DNA from: Aptenodytes patagonicus
Lineage: Eukaryota > Chordata > Aves > Sphenisciformes > Spheniscidae
Direction of reading: 5' to 3'
DNA length: 64,000 nt
Assembly (NCBI RefSeq): GCF_965638725.1
Contig: NC_134954.1
Coordinates: 930,001 to 994,000 of the forward strand
Shown here: positions 1-12,304 of the stretch, piece after piece
How positions within the stretch are numbered: position 1 is the stretch's first letter
Layout: each line of letters starts with the position of its first letter
The notes under the pieces: model-generated
Told to the model about the DNA's origin: nothing
The model's input: only the letters and a program-made list of their open reading frames with translations
Database searches by the model: none
Made by a program: the position numbers and the translations under genes

Positions 1-784
1 GTAATTGTATTCTGACCCATTAAATTTTGTAAAACTAAAAAATGGACTGGAGTTCTGTAATAGAGGAATTCTGCACATTTTTATTGTTGGTGATTTATAA
101 ATTTTTAGAAACTTATTGTTGGTGATGTTAGAAATACAGTGGCTGTAATGGGACTGCAACAAGAGATACAACAGTTGTAAGGAGGAAGCAGCTATGGTAC
201 TGTTTCAGCCTACTGGTAATTTTTTCTTCACAAGACTTTCTTCTTGGGATAACCAATCTTTTCGACCTTACTTTTCTGTGATTTCAGCTTAGATCCTTTT
301 GGCTATGAAATTATTGGCAGGTTTTGAATTTGTATGGCAATAAAAAGTTTTCTGGAAGCAGGATAGAGCATTTTAAGATAAAAAATAGTGCAATATTGTT
401 CTAGATCCATATCGTAGCTGGAGCCATACCTGGTGTAATAAATATAGTGTGTGCTGCTGCTTGTTGCAGTAGGCAGCTCAGTCCTGAGGGTCCAATATTT
501 CTTTGCCTTGATTGTTCTACTCAGGACACCACCCCTGTTATGTAAATCCCTTGTTTCTCCAGACTTCAGCCATTGCTTATTTTCTTTATGGGGATATGTG
601 GCACCTCCCAGGATCACTGCATTTCACTTCAGGGCTCAGTTTGCCAGCATCTCTGAGCTTGACTGACTTTATTGTCTTGAGGTAGTGTTATGGATGGCTT
701 ACTAATTCCCTAAGTACTCTGTGAGTTATCTTGTAACCTGAATTACTGGATTATTCTCATTAGATCCTTTCTTTTAGAATATAC

Positions 785-835
785 AGAGGCTTTTATATAT
801 TTATATAAAATATAAATTATATTTATATATTTAGG
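785..835. repeat. AT-rich low-complexity stretch
   Basis: Alternating TATATTTATATAAAATATAA-type sequence of about 50 bp. Simple low complexity only. Confidence 0.8.
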
Positions 836-3373
836 TCAACCCTATAGTATTGTAAAGCGTTTACTTCATGCGCAAAATTAATGTGAAGTGCTGTTCATTG
901 CCAGGAGTTAATACTTGCAGTGCAGTGAACTGAAGTAAAACTCATTGCAGCCTTAACTTGGAAGATAGTAAAGATTGATGGAACACAGCGGGTTTAAAGA
1001 AAAGGTGTTATTAACATGTAGGTGGCAGAGCTGTGAGACAAACCCCACTGTAAATCTGAATTAAAAGCTCCCTTGAAACTACAGTATTTCACTTTGTTGC
1101 AGATCAGGGATACAGCAGTATTGTGGAATGCAGTTTGTCTCTTTCAGACTGAGATGCCCAGCCTTTGCCTCTTCTCACTCTCTTGGAAACATACTAGCTG
1201 TGGATACAATCCTGACTCATATACAGAGATCAGAGTATTAAACTCACTAGGATAATGAGGAATTAAATTGCCAGTGAAGAAATCAGAACTTTTAGCAGAA
1301 CTGTCAAAACCATAGAGTTCAATATTAGAAAAAAATAATCCCGTCCTCTCCAAAACTTGCAACCTGCAATAACAGCCTGATGGTACATAAACTGATAGTT
1401 TCAAAAAATAGTTGTTGCTTCAAATACAATCAAATATGTAGTGCATACAGATAAAATAGATGCTGCAGTATGTAAAGAAGGGATTGGAAGTTTTATATTT
1501 GAAGTCACCTAAAATAATATCACCTGACACTTTCATTACAGGCTTGCCTTTTCAACTTACAATTCTGCCAAACTTCAGCCATGTGGGTTTAGATTTTTTT
1601 GTATTGGATGTCTTCATCTGAACAAGGGACCTATGTCAGCTTGTATTTTCAAGTTTCAGTAGAAAGGTGTAGTCATTTTTTAAAAGGTATTAAGGGAGCA
1701 CAAAATACCAGCTTCCTTAAAATCAGCAACAGGATAATCATCAATATTTTTAGCAGCATCTGATATGGACTTATTTAAGCAGAAAATATAACATAAAGTA
1801 TTAATCATGGTAGCACAATAAGTTACCCGCATGCTAATAATGAGGAGAGAGATGTCCATAAACAGGGAACTCTGACAAAAAAAAGGTTATCAGTGAGAGT
1901 GAACGAAGTATTGTACATAATATGAAGACTCCAGTTCTTACCCTCTTGTGCTACAGCTTCTTTGAGTACATTTCATCCATTAGATAAGTGCTATCTTTAT
2001 GTCATTTATGTAATCACTTAGCAGGAATGTTCTTGATTGACCTGCTAGTGCTTCTGATTTATTAACACTTGCTTCTTTGCGTTTTATTTTCTGGAGGCCA
2101 TAGTCACAATTTTGGCATGATTCCACTTCCATTAAGATCGGTGGCAAAAGGGCAGGCCTTGAAACCACAGAAGTGGTTTGGAATGCAGCAGTAGATATCC
2201 TCCCGGGTATTCCAAGTTTAGAGCATATAATTTCTTTTTTTATCAGATTTACAATGCCTTCCACTATAGCTGAATGTTAGTATTAATGTTCTTTTGTTGA
2301 GTTTTGAGGCTTCAGATAAACTTATTCCATTTTCTCTGCTCTTCTTTAAACCTATCTGTCAAACTATTTCTAAGATGTGATTCAGCAAGCAGTTTAGTTT
2401 GCCCTGCGTATGGTCTTGAGATAACATGAACTAGAAAACCTAAAAAATTATTTCTTCTTGTCTGAGGAGTATCAGTACAATAGCGACTTAAAAATTTCTA
2501 TAGCAATATTCATGGTTTCAGGACAAAAATATTCACCTATTTTCACTTTTAATTGCTATTATATATTATTACCTTATCACTGCTGACCACAGAGTTGGAG
2601 TATGCTTGGGAAATGATTGAGCACAGGGTTTTCCATAAGCTTGAAAAAAGTCTTTATTGAATAGTATTACCAATCATCAGAATGATCCGTTGCCAGCACT
2701 CTTGAAAACTGAAAATACCGTGTTTGTTTTCTATTAATGTTAGACAAGATTGACATAGAGTTATTTTTTATCCAGATATAAAGTGGTAATAAAAGGAAGT
2801 TTAAGAACAGCACTATGGACACTTAGTCAACGTGGAAGGTTAGTGGCCAGACTTTGATAATTGACTATAGCTTGTGAATGAACAAAGTTGTTTTCTCTTG
2901 ATCGGGCAGTTTTGTGTTTTCCAGATGCAGAGATGAGGTTTCAGCCCCTGGTGTAATGTCTGCATATACAATGTACATAACAATACAGAATCAAACTGTC
3001 AAAGCACATTTATTTAGTTAAAATTAACAGTATTAATATCTAAATATTCTATATTAGGATCTGTTTCAAAGGAACAGTAATAATGTTAAAACTACTTTTA
3101 TGGGACTGCAATGATATAAGACAGTATCGTTCAGTTGTGTATTTTCTCAACAAACAAAGGGAAGGAAATTGAGGTTAAAGAGTAGCTGTCATTCTTGTTA
3201 CTAATATCCTATTGCTTAGGCACTCATCCCACATGACCTAATGCTCTGCTATGAGCAGTCCTTTGTTTTATAGTTTGATAAGCAGTTGTTTCACCACGGG
3301 CTCAAATGCAGGTCAGGCTTGTGGTGCGCTAGGCACATAAAACCAAAACCCTGCTACTAAGTTTTGTTTTCAG

Positions 3374-3490
3374 GTCAGTCTAATTTACTGAGAGTGTCAG
3401 AAGAAGCTTTTAGAAACCCAAAATGTGATTGTAATCCAGAACCATTCTCTCAAGATAAGCCTGTCAAATGGAAAGTGGCTCTCTCAACAG
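3374..3490 (+). other. Exon-like open frame A, unidentified
   Basis: The acceptor gttttgttttcag (ending at 3373) and a donor gtttgg (3491) bracket 117 nt open in one frame, encoding QSNLLRVSEEAFRN, then PKCDCNPEPFSQDKP, then VKWKVALSTG. The composition looks protein-like, but I do not recognise a family, and the length is within what chance allows in this AT-rich DNA. Confidence 0.2.
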
Positions 3491-3499
3491 GTTTGGGGC

Positions 3500-3523
3500 T
3501 TTTTTTTTTTTTTTTTTTTTTTT
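3500..3523. repeat. Poly-T run of 24
   Basis: 24 uninterrupted T after GTTTGGGGC. It may be the A-tail of an old minus-strand retroposed copy or simple slippage. No source copy is recognisable beside it. Confidence 0.9.
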
Positions 3524-4943
3524 AATTTGTTTTCAGTAGTTGTAATATGTAGGGGGTTTTTTGGAAAGGTTAAGACCACTCTATCTTTGTGATTTGAGCT
3601 GCATAGTTACATGGTTTCTCAGCTTGCATTGTAGTTCAAACAATCAGCAATCACAGAATTGTATGGCATTTCTGTAGCACTGAATGTATGCCTTTATATT
3701 TGGAGCTTTTTCTTCACAATGGCACAGTAACAAGTTATTTATGTAGGCGAGCAGGCAGCGATGAAAGCTATATTAGATTTTATCCTTGCTCTTTTATAAT
3801 AATCACATGTAAATAATGTATTGCCAGAGGCAAATGTAAGAATGTATTTATATATACAAGTCTTGTACAAGCTCTGTTTCTTTTGTTTTCCCATTTCTAG
3901 TAGAACCTGAATCATTAAATTTTTCAGAGATACAGTCATATATGTAATTCAATAGTAACAGTGTGTGCTATGTACCCTCTTTGTCTAGTCTGAAGACTGC
4001 AAGGTATCACACCCATCCCTGTCCAACATTTGAATTTTTAAACTCAGACTGTAGCAATTAATGCTTTTAGCTTTGAATGTCTCTTTTTCAGTCCTTTGTT
4101 GATATATTACATAAATGGAAACTGACATAGGATTTGCAGCATTCAGATCTGCTGGACAAATTCACTCTCAAAGATGAAGTATATAACCTGTTGATGAGTG
4201 AGGATCAGTATAGAGTCTTAGTTCAAGCTAAAAAAGTTTAGGCTTTTAATCCTAGAGGTTTCTGGTTCAACTCCTCTTATGCTGCTATTCTTGAAAATGC
4301 TACCATTCTCTAATACATAGTCAACTTCCCCCCTTCCCTCCAATTAGTAATAATAACTATCACCTACACATGGTTTTATATCCTTTATGAAGAGGCACAT
4401 TGAATTGTCCTATCAAAAATGGATATGTACTATTTTTATATGGCTATCTGAATTAAAACTGATGAATTTTAATAATATGTAGCTAGTATGTAGTTGGAAT
4501 TTAATCCGCTCAAAGTAAAAGCACTTGTAAAGTTGTGATGTGGTTTAGACTACACACATTGTCTTAATAGTTCTGTTCATAAAAAAAAAATTAAGACTGT
4601 TATTCAATTTACTCTGGAGATATAAAATTACAATGATGACAGTATTTTTTGTTTTCAGTCTGTGAAGAGGACAGGAAACTCATATAATAAAACCACAGGA
4701 TGCCCCCCTTAACTGTGTGTTTAAAAGATCAGCCACTAGATGACGCCTTGATTCTGTTAATCTCCTTTTTTTTCCCCCCTCTGACTAATGTCTGGACCTG
4801 AAACCCTGAAATTGTTTCTTCAGTAAATCCGGCTAGGAAAGAATGTTTTCACATATTTTAAACGATAATTTTGAAGGCTTTCTACTGAAGTAAATAAAAT
4901 TATTTCAATTTTCACTGCTGCTTTTAACTCCAGCCTGTTTTGT

Positions 4944-4974
4944 GGGGGGGTTTGGTGGGGTTTTTTTTGGGGGG
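4944..4974 (+). other. G-run cluster, possible G-quadruplex
   Basis: Runs of 7 G, 2 G, 4 G and 6 G separated by T-rich spacers within 31 bases. The long runs could supply four GGG tracts. It is in a gene-poor area; formation is inferred from sequence only. Confidence 0.4.
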
Positions 4975-6107
4975 TATCAATTTTCTTTTTCTATTATAGT
5001 GATAATTTATTTGTCTTGGACAAAACCGCTTTTAAAAATAGTTTTTCTTCATACATTTCTTTTTCATTTTTTTCATGTCCCTCTGCTTCGCAACTGTAAC
5101 TTAAAAGTAGAAGCAGGTCAGGATAGTGTCCTTTACACCACTTATTAACAGACATTTAGCATGTGTGGATAAATGCTTGTATAAATGTGCTTCATTTGAT
5201 GCACATTTTTCCTTACCAGGAGGGCGGGGGGGGAATAAACTATACTTCTGTAAAGCATTTTAATACTGGCATAACTATCCATTTTACGATATGTACTCAT
5301 ACATTTGTAAAAATTGTCACTGATCCTGGTACTAACATGTTTATATCCATAAATAATTCCTGTGTGCACCAGGCTAGAGAGAGACTGAAATCTTCTGTTT
5401 AACCAGATCAAGGCAAGCGTTGTAGTTCCTATTCCTCATTCGTTAGTCTCTGCACTAATAAACTTCAGGTCTGTAGTCTGTGGTACACAAGCAGGTTACC
5501 ATAGTATAACAAATTAACATAGGTCAGCTGCTCCACAGTAAACTGTGTGCGTGTTTCTACCTGGCAGTTTCTTGCCATTAATCTAAGGAAAATCACAACA
5601 GCCTCCCTTTCAATGAAAGATGGGGAATTTCATAATTTTTGGTTAAGCAGTACTTCAGTGTAGACATTTGCAGGTGGACAGTTGCATGTGAGCAGTTCCT
5701 GGCATCAAGTTGACCAACAGGAACTATTACCTTTGTGATAATTTTTTTGTGTGTCAAACGGCTGCACTAGGCCATCCTTTACAAACAACTTACTATAACT
5801 GTCCTTGTATGATAGGACATTGCTATGTTCCTATGCATACTTCGCTGTTTTGCTGACAAAATCCAGCCTCATTAGATGGGTTTGTAACTGGAAGAGAGGC
5901 TATCCACTGTTTGAAACTTTTAAATTATTTAAAACTAGACTTTAATGAAAATGCTATCTGATTTTTTATGTGAACTACTTCATGACAACTGATGAATATT
6001 GTTATGTTAAATGTAATAGAAATGAGTGATGGAGTTGTTTGAGGGGCTTCTCAGAGATGGGACTCAGAAGACTGGCTCTGACTGCAAATAGAAGCTGGGA
6101 GCTTATA

Positions 6108-6138
6108 TAAAATAACACTGGGAGCCAGTGTTATTTTG
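6108..6138. repeat. Perfect hairpin, 13-bp arms and 3-nt loop
   Basis: AAAATAACACTGG (6109-6121), loop GAG, CCAGTGTTATTTT (6125-6137). The arms are exact reverse complements. It lies 238 bp from the solo LTR boundary and is not part of it. No T-run or gene end adjoins it. Confidence 0.9.
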
Positions 6139-6374
6139 TCAGCAGTATTTTTGGTGACTGTATGTTGGCTGAGAGAATTCTGTTGTTTGGGAAAGCAGAT
6201 TTGATTTGGACAAGACAAAAATGGGGCTTTACTAGCTTACATCAGATTTGTATTTATACTTCTAGTGACAAAAGGAGGTTTCTGGCAATAAGCCTTTGCA
6301 GTGTAGACCAGACTTTTGAGGAAATTTTTCTGTGCTGAAGATGGTAGTATAGAAAAAAATATATGCTTATTGTA

Positions 6375-6972
6375 TGTTGTGGTTTAACCCCAGCCAGCAA
6401 CTAAGCCCCACACAGCCGCTTGCTCACTCCTACCCCCTGGTGGGATGGGGGAGAGAATCGGAAGGGTAAAAGGGAGAAAACTTGTGGGTTGAGATAAAGT
6501 CAGTTTAATAGGTAAAGCAAAAGCCGCGCACGCAAGCAAAGCAAAACAAGGAATTCATTCACTACTTCCCATCGGCAGGCAGGTGTTCAGCCCTCTCCAG
6601 GAAAGCAGGGCTCCATCAGGCGTAACGGTTACTTGGGAAGACAAACACCATCACTCTGAACATCACCCCCTTCCTTCTTCTTCCCCCAGCTTTATATGCT
6701 GAGCATGACGCCATATGGTGTGGGATATCCCTTGGGTCAGCTGGGGTCAGCTGTCCCGGCTGTGTCCCCTCCCAGCTTCTTGTGCCCCCCCAGCCTGCTC
6801 GCTGGTGGGGTGGGGTGAGGAGCAGAAAAGGCCTTGACTGTGTGTCAGCACTGCTCAGCAGTAACAAAAACACCCCTGTGTTATCAGCACTGTTTCCAGC
6901 ACAAATCCAAAACACAGCCCCATACCAGCTACTATGAAGAAAATTGCCTCTATCCCAGCCAACACCAGCACA
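6375..6972 (-). mobile_element. Solo LTR of an avian endogenous retrovirus
   Basis: The 598-bp block starts TG and ends CA. Read on the minus strand it runs from TGTGCTGGTGTTGGCTGGG to AACCACAACA. It carries a TATA box (GCATATAAAGC, near 6695) and, further on, ATTAAA before the CTTTATCTCAACC segment, so the minus strand is sense. Its sequence is a family I know from many neoavian genomes. Flanks TTGTA (6370-6374) and TAGTA (6973-6977) could be a 5-bp target duplication with one change. No gag, pol or env sequence adjoins it, so recombination between two LTRs probably removed the body. The open frames within it are not genes. Confidence 0.85.
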
Positions 6973-8769
6973 TAGTATTACTCATTTTACTAAAAATGTC
7001 ATTAGATAAATTCTCTTCTAAAAAAAAATCACTAAATTAAAACATTTGTCTTCAGAGAAGATGCTGCAAATTATTCTGTGGTTTCAAGTAACTTTGTTGA
7101 GTTCCTCCAAGGGCCATGGAGCCTATTAGTATTAAGTACTTAAGAAAGCTTACCTATCTCATGCATTAGATGGGACAGGCATGCTGTACTTTGCAGCTCA
7201 TTTCACCATACAGTGACGTGGTTACAATCTTACACATTAAGGAGAGCTACATAAACCAAGATTTAATTTTTCCCTCTCTAATTAATACTGCCAGATAATA
7301 AGACCTGGCATTGAACTAGATATAGAAGTTCTCAGATTGAATCCTCTCCTGCCTAAAGATGTTCTCTGGCACCTTTTTTGATACATAATCATTATAACGC
7401 AGGGGAAAAAAAACGGTGATAAAAGCTACCTTTATGCTCTTCAGTCAGTGGAGATTAATTACTGCTGATGCAGCTGACAGGAAAGGATAGAAGTAGTAAT
7501 GGTTTTCATTACCAAAACCTAATGGAGTGGTCAGGAAAGAAGGATAAGTTGTAATCTTTTAACAATCTGAGACCAATTGATTGAAATGTTTCCATATTTT
7601 GTTCTTTAGTCCAAGTGGAATCCAAAAAACAACTAAAACATGCAGCCCAAATGCTCTAGCATTGATCTAATATTTGAGAAAGTGATTTGGACTGTAAACT
7701 GCTTAAGGTGAAACTGACTGTTCTGTGTGAATCTGTATACACATGTGACTGCAGAATTATATCCAGAGTGTATATATTTAGAAGTCTTAATTGTTACTAT
7801 TGTTGGTAATCTAGGAAAAGGACTAGATGCATTTTAAATATTTTGCAGGCCCAGATTGTTAGATAAGTTGTTGCACTGTTGTTATATCCAATAGAGTGAT
7901 ACTGATTTATTCTATGAAAGAATTTTAATCTGTGTCTACTTCCATTAGGAAACAAATTTGCAGTGAAAGGTGGATTATTTGGGCTTTTTTTTAACCCTAT
8001 TTCAAGGTGCCAAAATATGTTCTACTTTTTGTTGGAAGATTCCTTTATGTTCTAGGTCTCACTTTATTTAAATTACTTGCACTAGGACAGCTACAGAGTT
8101 CTGTCATATACTTTATAAATCAAAACATCTGAGAAGTTATTATAGCATTTTCATGCACAGCCTTGCTTATAGTTTGTTTATATTGAGATCTACAGTAAGC
8201 CAAACAGATTTTTTTTTCTTTATTTATGACTTTGGGAAGGACTGACTTCTTTGAAACAAAAGACAAACATACACTATATCAACAGAATATAGAGATTTAT
8301 CCTTGTGAAAAAACAGGTTATGAAAACCTGTAAACCCAAGTCTGAGCTCAAGGGCCGGAATCTTTATTGCCTTGCACTTCATGCTGTGTCAATGGAACAT
8401 TACAGAGGTTTAAACTACTATAGTAAAATACGTTCTGCAATTCCTTTGAGTTAACTTGTTCCATGGAAAGAGTTCAGCCAGTTGGTATGAGATCATCTCC
8501 TAATAAATATTACCCTCTTGTAGTATTGCATTGCCCCTGTAGAATCTCACAGTGCAGGTACAATACAAGCTAAGCGAGGTGAATCAGGTAGGAAGAGGTG
8601 TAACCAAAACAGTCTGATAACCCTATTGCTGTGAGCAGATGTTTTATCTGGAAGTCCAAATCGGCGCAAGGGCTGGAGCTGCCTAGACTTCCATTGGGGA
8701 CTACATTGGATCCTGCAGCCCGATGGCCAACATAATTTATTCCTGCCATTGTGATGTGGCTTTAAACTA

Positions 8770-9012
8770 AAGGGGGGTAAATTTAGACTAGATATAAGGA
8801 AGAAATTGTTTACGCTGAGGGTGGTGAGGCACTGGCACAGGTTGCCCAGAGAGGTGGTGGATGCCCCATCCCTGGAAACATTCCAGGTCAGGTTGGATGG
8901 GGCTCTGAGCAACCTGCTCTAGTTGAAGATGTCCCTGCCCACGGCAGGGGGTTGGACTAGATGACCTTCAGAGGTCCCTTCCAACCCAAACTATTCTATG
9001 ATTCTATGATTT
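8770..9012 (+). mobile_element. CR1 LINE, 5'-truncated 3' end
   Basis: About 240 bp matching the CR1 3' end: TTTAGACTAGATATAAGGA, CACAGGTTGCCCAGAGAGG, ATCCCTGGAAACATTCCAGG, GGTTGGACTAGATGACCTTC and the terminal repeat ATTCTATGATTCTATGAT. The terminal octamer repeat at the right end sets plus orientation. It is well preserved. The 5' boundary is approximate. Confidence 0.92.
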
Positions 9013-9238
9013 AGTCACAGTCAGTGTTCGTTTTGCTCTGCTGCAGAATGACTATGCAATCAGCATGGCAGTAAAAAATCTGGTTCTGCTTCCCATTTTA
9101 AATGGCACAAATTCACTAAAACAGAAATAGTTCAATTATGATCATACAAAGCCCTTCTCTGGAAAACAGTTATTTTCCTTTAGTGACTTTTGATGTGCTA
9201 ACATTTTAACTAAGTGTTCGTATTTTCTGTGTATTCAG

Positions 9239-9452
9239 TTTATGCCGTCAAGGAAAGCAATTTGCTGTTATGCTACTCAAGGCACCCATTAGTAGCAAAC
9301 AGCAATCTGTGTTTTTAGAGAACCAAGGCTGTTATTTCACAAAGGGAGCCATTCAGCTCTGCCTTAATTCTCTAACCAGTAAAGCTCATCTTCCAGGTGT
9401 TATTCCTGACTATTTTACTGATACTGGCTTCTCAAAAATGTTTAGAAGATGA
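9239..9452 (+). other. Exon-like open frame B, unidentified
   Basis: An acceptor tgtgtattcag (ending 9238) opens two candidate frames. One, in phase with frame A, begins YAVKESNLLLCYSRHPLV and stops at 9316-9318. Another runs GKQFAVMLLKAPISSKQQ to YFTDTGFSKMFRR and stops at 9450-9452. No donor is obvious. It could be a decayed exon or chance. Confidence 0.18.
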
Positions 9453-9590
9453 GAGTCTAATTTAGATTAAGTTGTTGGTGATTTATTTAAAAATATACAA
9501 TTTGATATATATCTATAAAAATAAATGTAAATTCTCAAATATTTGAGATAACAGAAAAAATTGCCATATGTCACATGCTTTTATTTTTAG

Positions 9591-9811
9591 TTGCATGTTT
9601 TGAACATCTGAGTGAAAAGAAAAATGTTGAACTTAAAAACCTTGTTCCTAAACATTCAGAAAGTTTATTGCATTCTTTTGTTGTTGAATCTTTGAAGCAG
9701 ATATCAATAACAGTGAATAGTAATACACATTTTTCTGACATTGATAATTTGAATGCATTAAATTCTGCAGCTTCAGATTCTATAGTCTGTGTTATCAGTA
9801 GATGTGTATGA
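9591..9811 (+). other. Exon-like open frame C, unidentified
   Basis: An acceptor ttttatttttag (ending 9590) precedes 73 codons to TGA, including ACFEHLSEKKNVELKNLV and HSESLLHSFVVESLKQI, the latter a potential amphipathic helix. A gtatga donor could end it just before the stop. No family recognised. Confidence 0.2.
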
Positions 9812-10589
9812 CCTGACTCAGGATCTGATCTGGCTGAACAGAATAAATGACTCCACAGAAGTGCTCTGACTTAAGTAGAACCACTTGCAAAACCAGCTCC
9901 AGTCTACAGTTAGAGGCCCTTATAATTACTTCAAAAGTTGACATTTAATTAAAAAGGTGTAAAGAAAAGATAAAATTATATATTTTGAGAATATACTGTT
10001 GGCTCACTTGTCATACCAACTGAATTTTACTAAGACTTTCCTCGCCGCTTTTGTGACAAAGGCTCAATAGTCTTTCTCTGGTCAATCTAGAATGTATGAC
10101 CATGGAGTATGGTATTTTTCAATCAATGAATCAATGAGTTGAAAAGACATACTAAAATATTCAGTTGGGTTTTAGGACTACTGCATTGGATGGCATGTTG
10201 GAAGAGCATTGCTTTAGTCTGGCCACCAGAAAATTTAAGCAATCTTTGGCTTTAGGGCGCCTTCAGGAAAAACATATACTTATTCTTCAGTTATTAAAGT
10301 TCTTTTTCCTTACACATGTGTAGGAAAAGATGAGCAAATTTCAAAAAAACAAGTGATCAGATACTAGAGCTAGATAGCCAGAAAAAGACAAATCAGAGAA
10401 TTGAGTAAGTAGCAAAAATATTAAATATTATAAGGTAGTCAGTAAAACAAGTACTACTGTGAGCAGCAGAACTACTGAAGCTTGGTTTCCTATGGATTTT
10501 GTCTTATGGTTGAATTCATTGGCATCAAGATATGAACTCCAGCCGAAGGTTTTCCATGGTTACAGGCATTTATCATGTTTTTATCCTAA

Positions 10590-10770
10590 GTGATTTTTCT
10601 GGGACTTGATAAACGTGTTCACCCTGTAACCTGTTTTTTACTGAAGGCATTCTATCTGGTGATTAATTTTCATATAAAATTGTATAACTGTTATATCTTA
10701 GAGAGTCTTTATCCTTTGTCAGATTTGGTTGGCCAGTCTACCCTGGGCAACTGGTTCCAAAGCTGTGGGG
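10590..10770 (-). mobile_element. Old diverged CR1-like repeat, copy A
   Basis: The minus strand contains GGAACCAGTTGCCCAGGG, resembling the CR1 3' region, followed by sequence that aligns at roughly two thirds identity by eye with 11240-11400 (shared phrases around TTG.TAAAC.TG, CTGTA.CC and TTTCATA.AA). Both copies have the same orientation. They may be two insertions of one old family or an old local duplication. Confidence 0.4.
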
Positions 10771-11229
10771 GTGTGGGCAGACAAATATTGTGGACACCTA
10801 TGCCTCATTTTCTTAACAAATGAGGCTACCGAACCCCTCTCCTCCTCGAATGTAAATACATGTGTGCGTAAAGGTGCATAGGTATAAATCTAAAAGTGAA
10901 TGAAATAGAGGTGACAGAAGAAAACAGTTAAGAAACTATAGGAAAATACTTGACTTCGGGTGCAGTGACAAAAGGCAGCAAAGGGCACTACTTATTAAAA
11001 GAAGTTCAGAGGAATGCCCTTTGCAGCTTTCACAGGGAGATATCCTATTTAACTTTCATGCCATTGTTTAATTCTGAAGTCATAACTAAGTTTACAGGAA
11101 AAGCCTTTGTGAAGGGTTTATCAGATTTTCTGAAAGCCTTTCTATGACAGACTGTTACCTGAACTAAAACCAGCAGGAATCCACAGTATAGCAACATGAA
11201 AACGGGTAAAGAGAATTTCCAATGGTTCT

Positions 11230-11570
11230 CAAGGCTCGTTTCTGGGTCTTGGTAAACATGAGTTTATGCTGTAGCCTTTCTCTTACTGCAGGTACTCTAT
11301 TTGGCCATTTTTTTTCATAAAACTGGTAAGAATATAGTATCTTTGAGATCTTCCTGACAGTCTTTTTGTCAACTATTACTACAGGTACAATAAAAGACTC
11401 ATCTTGATTTGCTGATGGAAGAAAGTGGATACTATGGTTGGACCATAGAGACTCCACAATCTCATCTGCCAGCCTCTTCCAGTCCTTCAGTATCTTCTGA
11501 GTGCAGAGGTGTTGCCTAACTTCCACCTGAAGTTTCCATGCTGCAATTTAAGTCTGTTACTTCTTGTCCT
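11230..11570 (-). mobile_element. Old diverged CR1-like repeat, copy B
   Basis: The minus strand reads GACAGGACAAGAAGTAACAG, then ACTTAAATTGCAGCATGG, then ACTGGAAGAGGCTGGCAG, matching in order the CR1 stretch GACAGGACAAG...CTCAAGTTGC...ATTGGAACAGGCTGCC seen in younger form at 55761-55880. Identity is low, so the insertion is old. Lower coordinates (11240-11400) resemble copy A. The 120-codon minus-strand open frame here is repeat-derived, not a gene. Confidence 0.5.
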
Positions 11571-12167
11571 GTCTTTCTTCTCCTGTCTTTGGGTATGGAT
11601 GATAGTGTGCCCTCATTCCTTTAGCAGCAGCCTTTCATGTTTGTGTTCTTACGCCAAGTGGAGTCTCTGTTTGCTGTCACATAAGGCAAAGCTCCTAATC
11701 TGTCCATGGATTCCTCCGCCTCTAGGAACTCTGGAATATGTATTGTCATCTGTTGCATTCCCATTTCTATTTAATGATGACTGAAGCACTGCAGTGTGAG
11801 ATATAATTAAAGCAAGTGTGATATTTAGAGAATAACTGACAAGATTTTTGCAGCTATTGAAAAGCTTGTCTGGTTAATTTTATTTTAAATCTCATTTTCA
11901 CAAAATGATTTCTTTTAATCTTCACCATCTGCATAACAAGTGTAATCAGCAAGCTGAAATTAAAATATCTGCAACCTCAAATTGCCCTTCAAATCAATCA
12001 CAAATTAAACCTGAAAAGAATGTGTTCTAGTGGGAAAAAACCTTCAGAAGAAATCCTTTCTATTAATCTCTCCTCACTAAGGCAAAATATGTACCTTGCA
12101 TAAAAATAATACAAATAAATGTAATTAAACACCTTTTTTTTGGTTAAATTTTCTTTGTCTTCATCAG

Positions 12168-12304
12168 ATCTTGAAGTAAATGCTGATTTAGAAACCTCAG
12201 ACTTTTTGCCAGATGGCAGTGGAGTAGGCATCTTTCACAAGCAGCAAATCAGCAGAGTGCATAGGATATTCATGGAAAATTTGAAAGCCATTCTGTGCAC
12301 ATAG
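12168..12304 (+). other. Exon-like open frame D, unidentified
   Basis: An acceptor tttgtcttcatcag (ending 12167) precedes DLEVNADLETSDFLPDGSG, then VGIFHKQQISRVHRIF, then MENLKAILCT and TAG. It reads like a last exon, but its phase does not fit frame C through the visible donor. Function unknown. Confidence 0.2.

Larger units (their letters stand above)
1..6374. other. Gene-poor AT-rich flank beyond RBP2
   Basis: No gene recognised. It holds the low-complexity stretch near 800, the 24-T run, the G-run cluster at 4944, the hairpin at 6109 and exon-like frame A. By human synteny the next gene to the left should be COPB2 on the minus strand; I found no COPB2 exon here. Confidence 0.6.

Noticed and set aside
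6616-6915. 99-codon minus-strand open frame
   Set aside because: Entirely inside the solo LTR, which has no coding content.
7939-8055. Plus-strand open stretch after an acceptor-like ccattag
   Set aside because: Rich in Phe from T-runs, no donor, no recognisable protein; weaker than the frames already listed.
11164-11526. 120-codon minus-strand open frame
   Set aside because: Lies over an old CR1-like repeat; repeat-derived.
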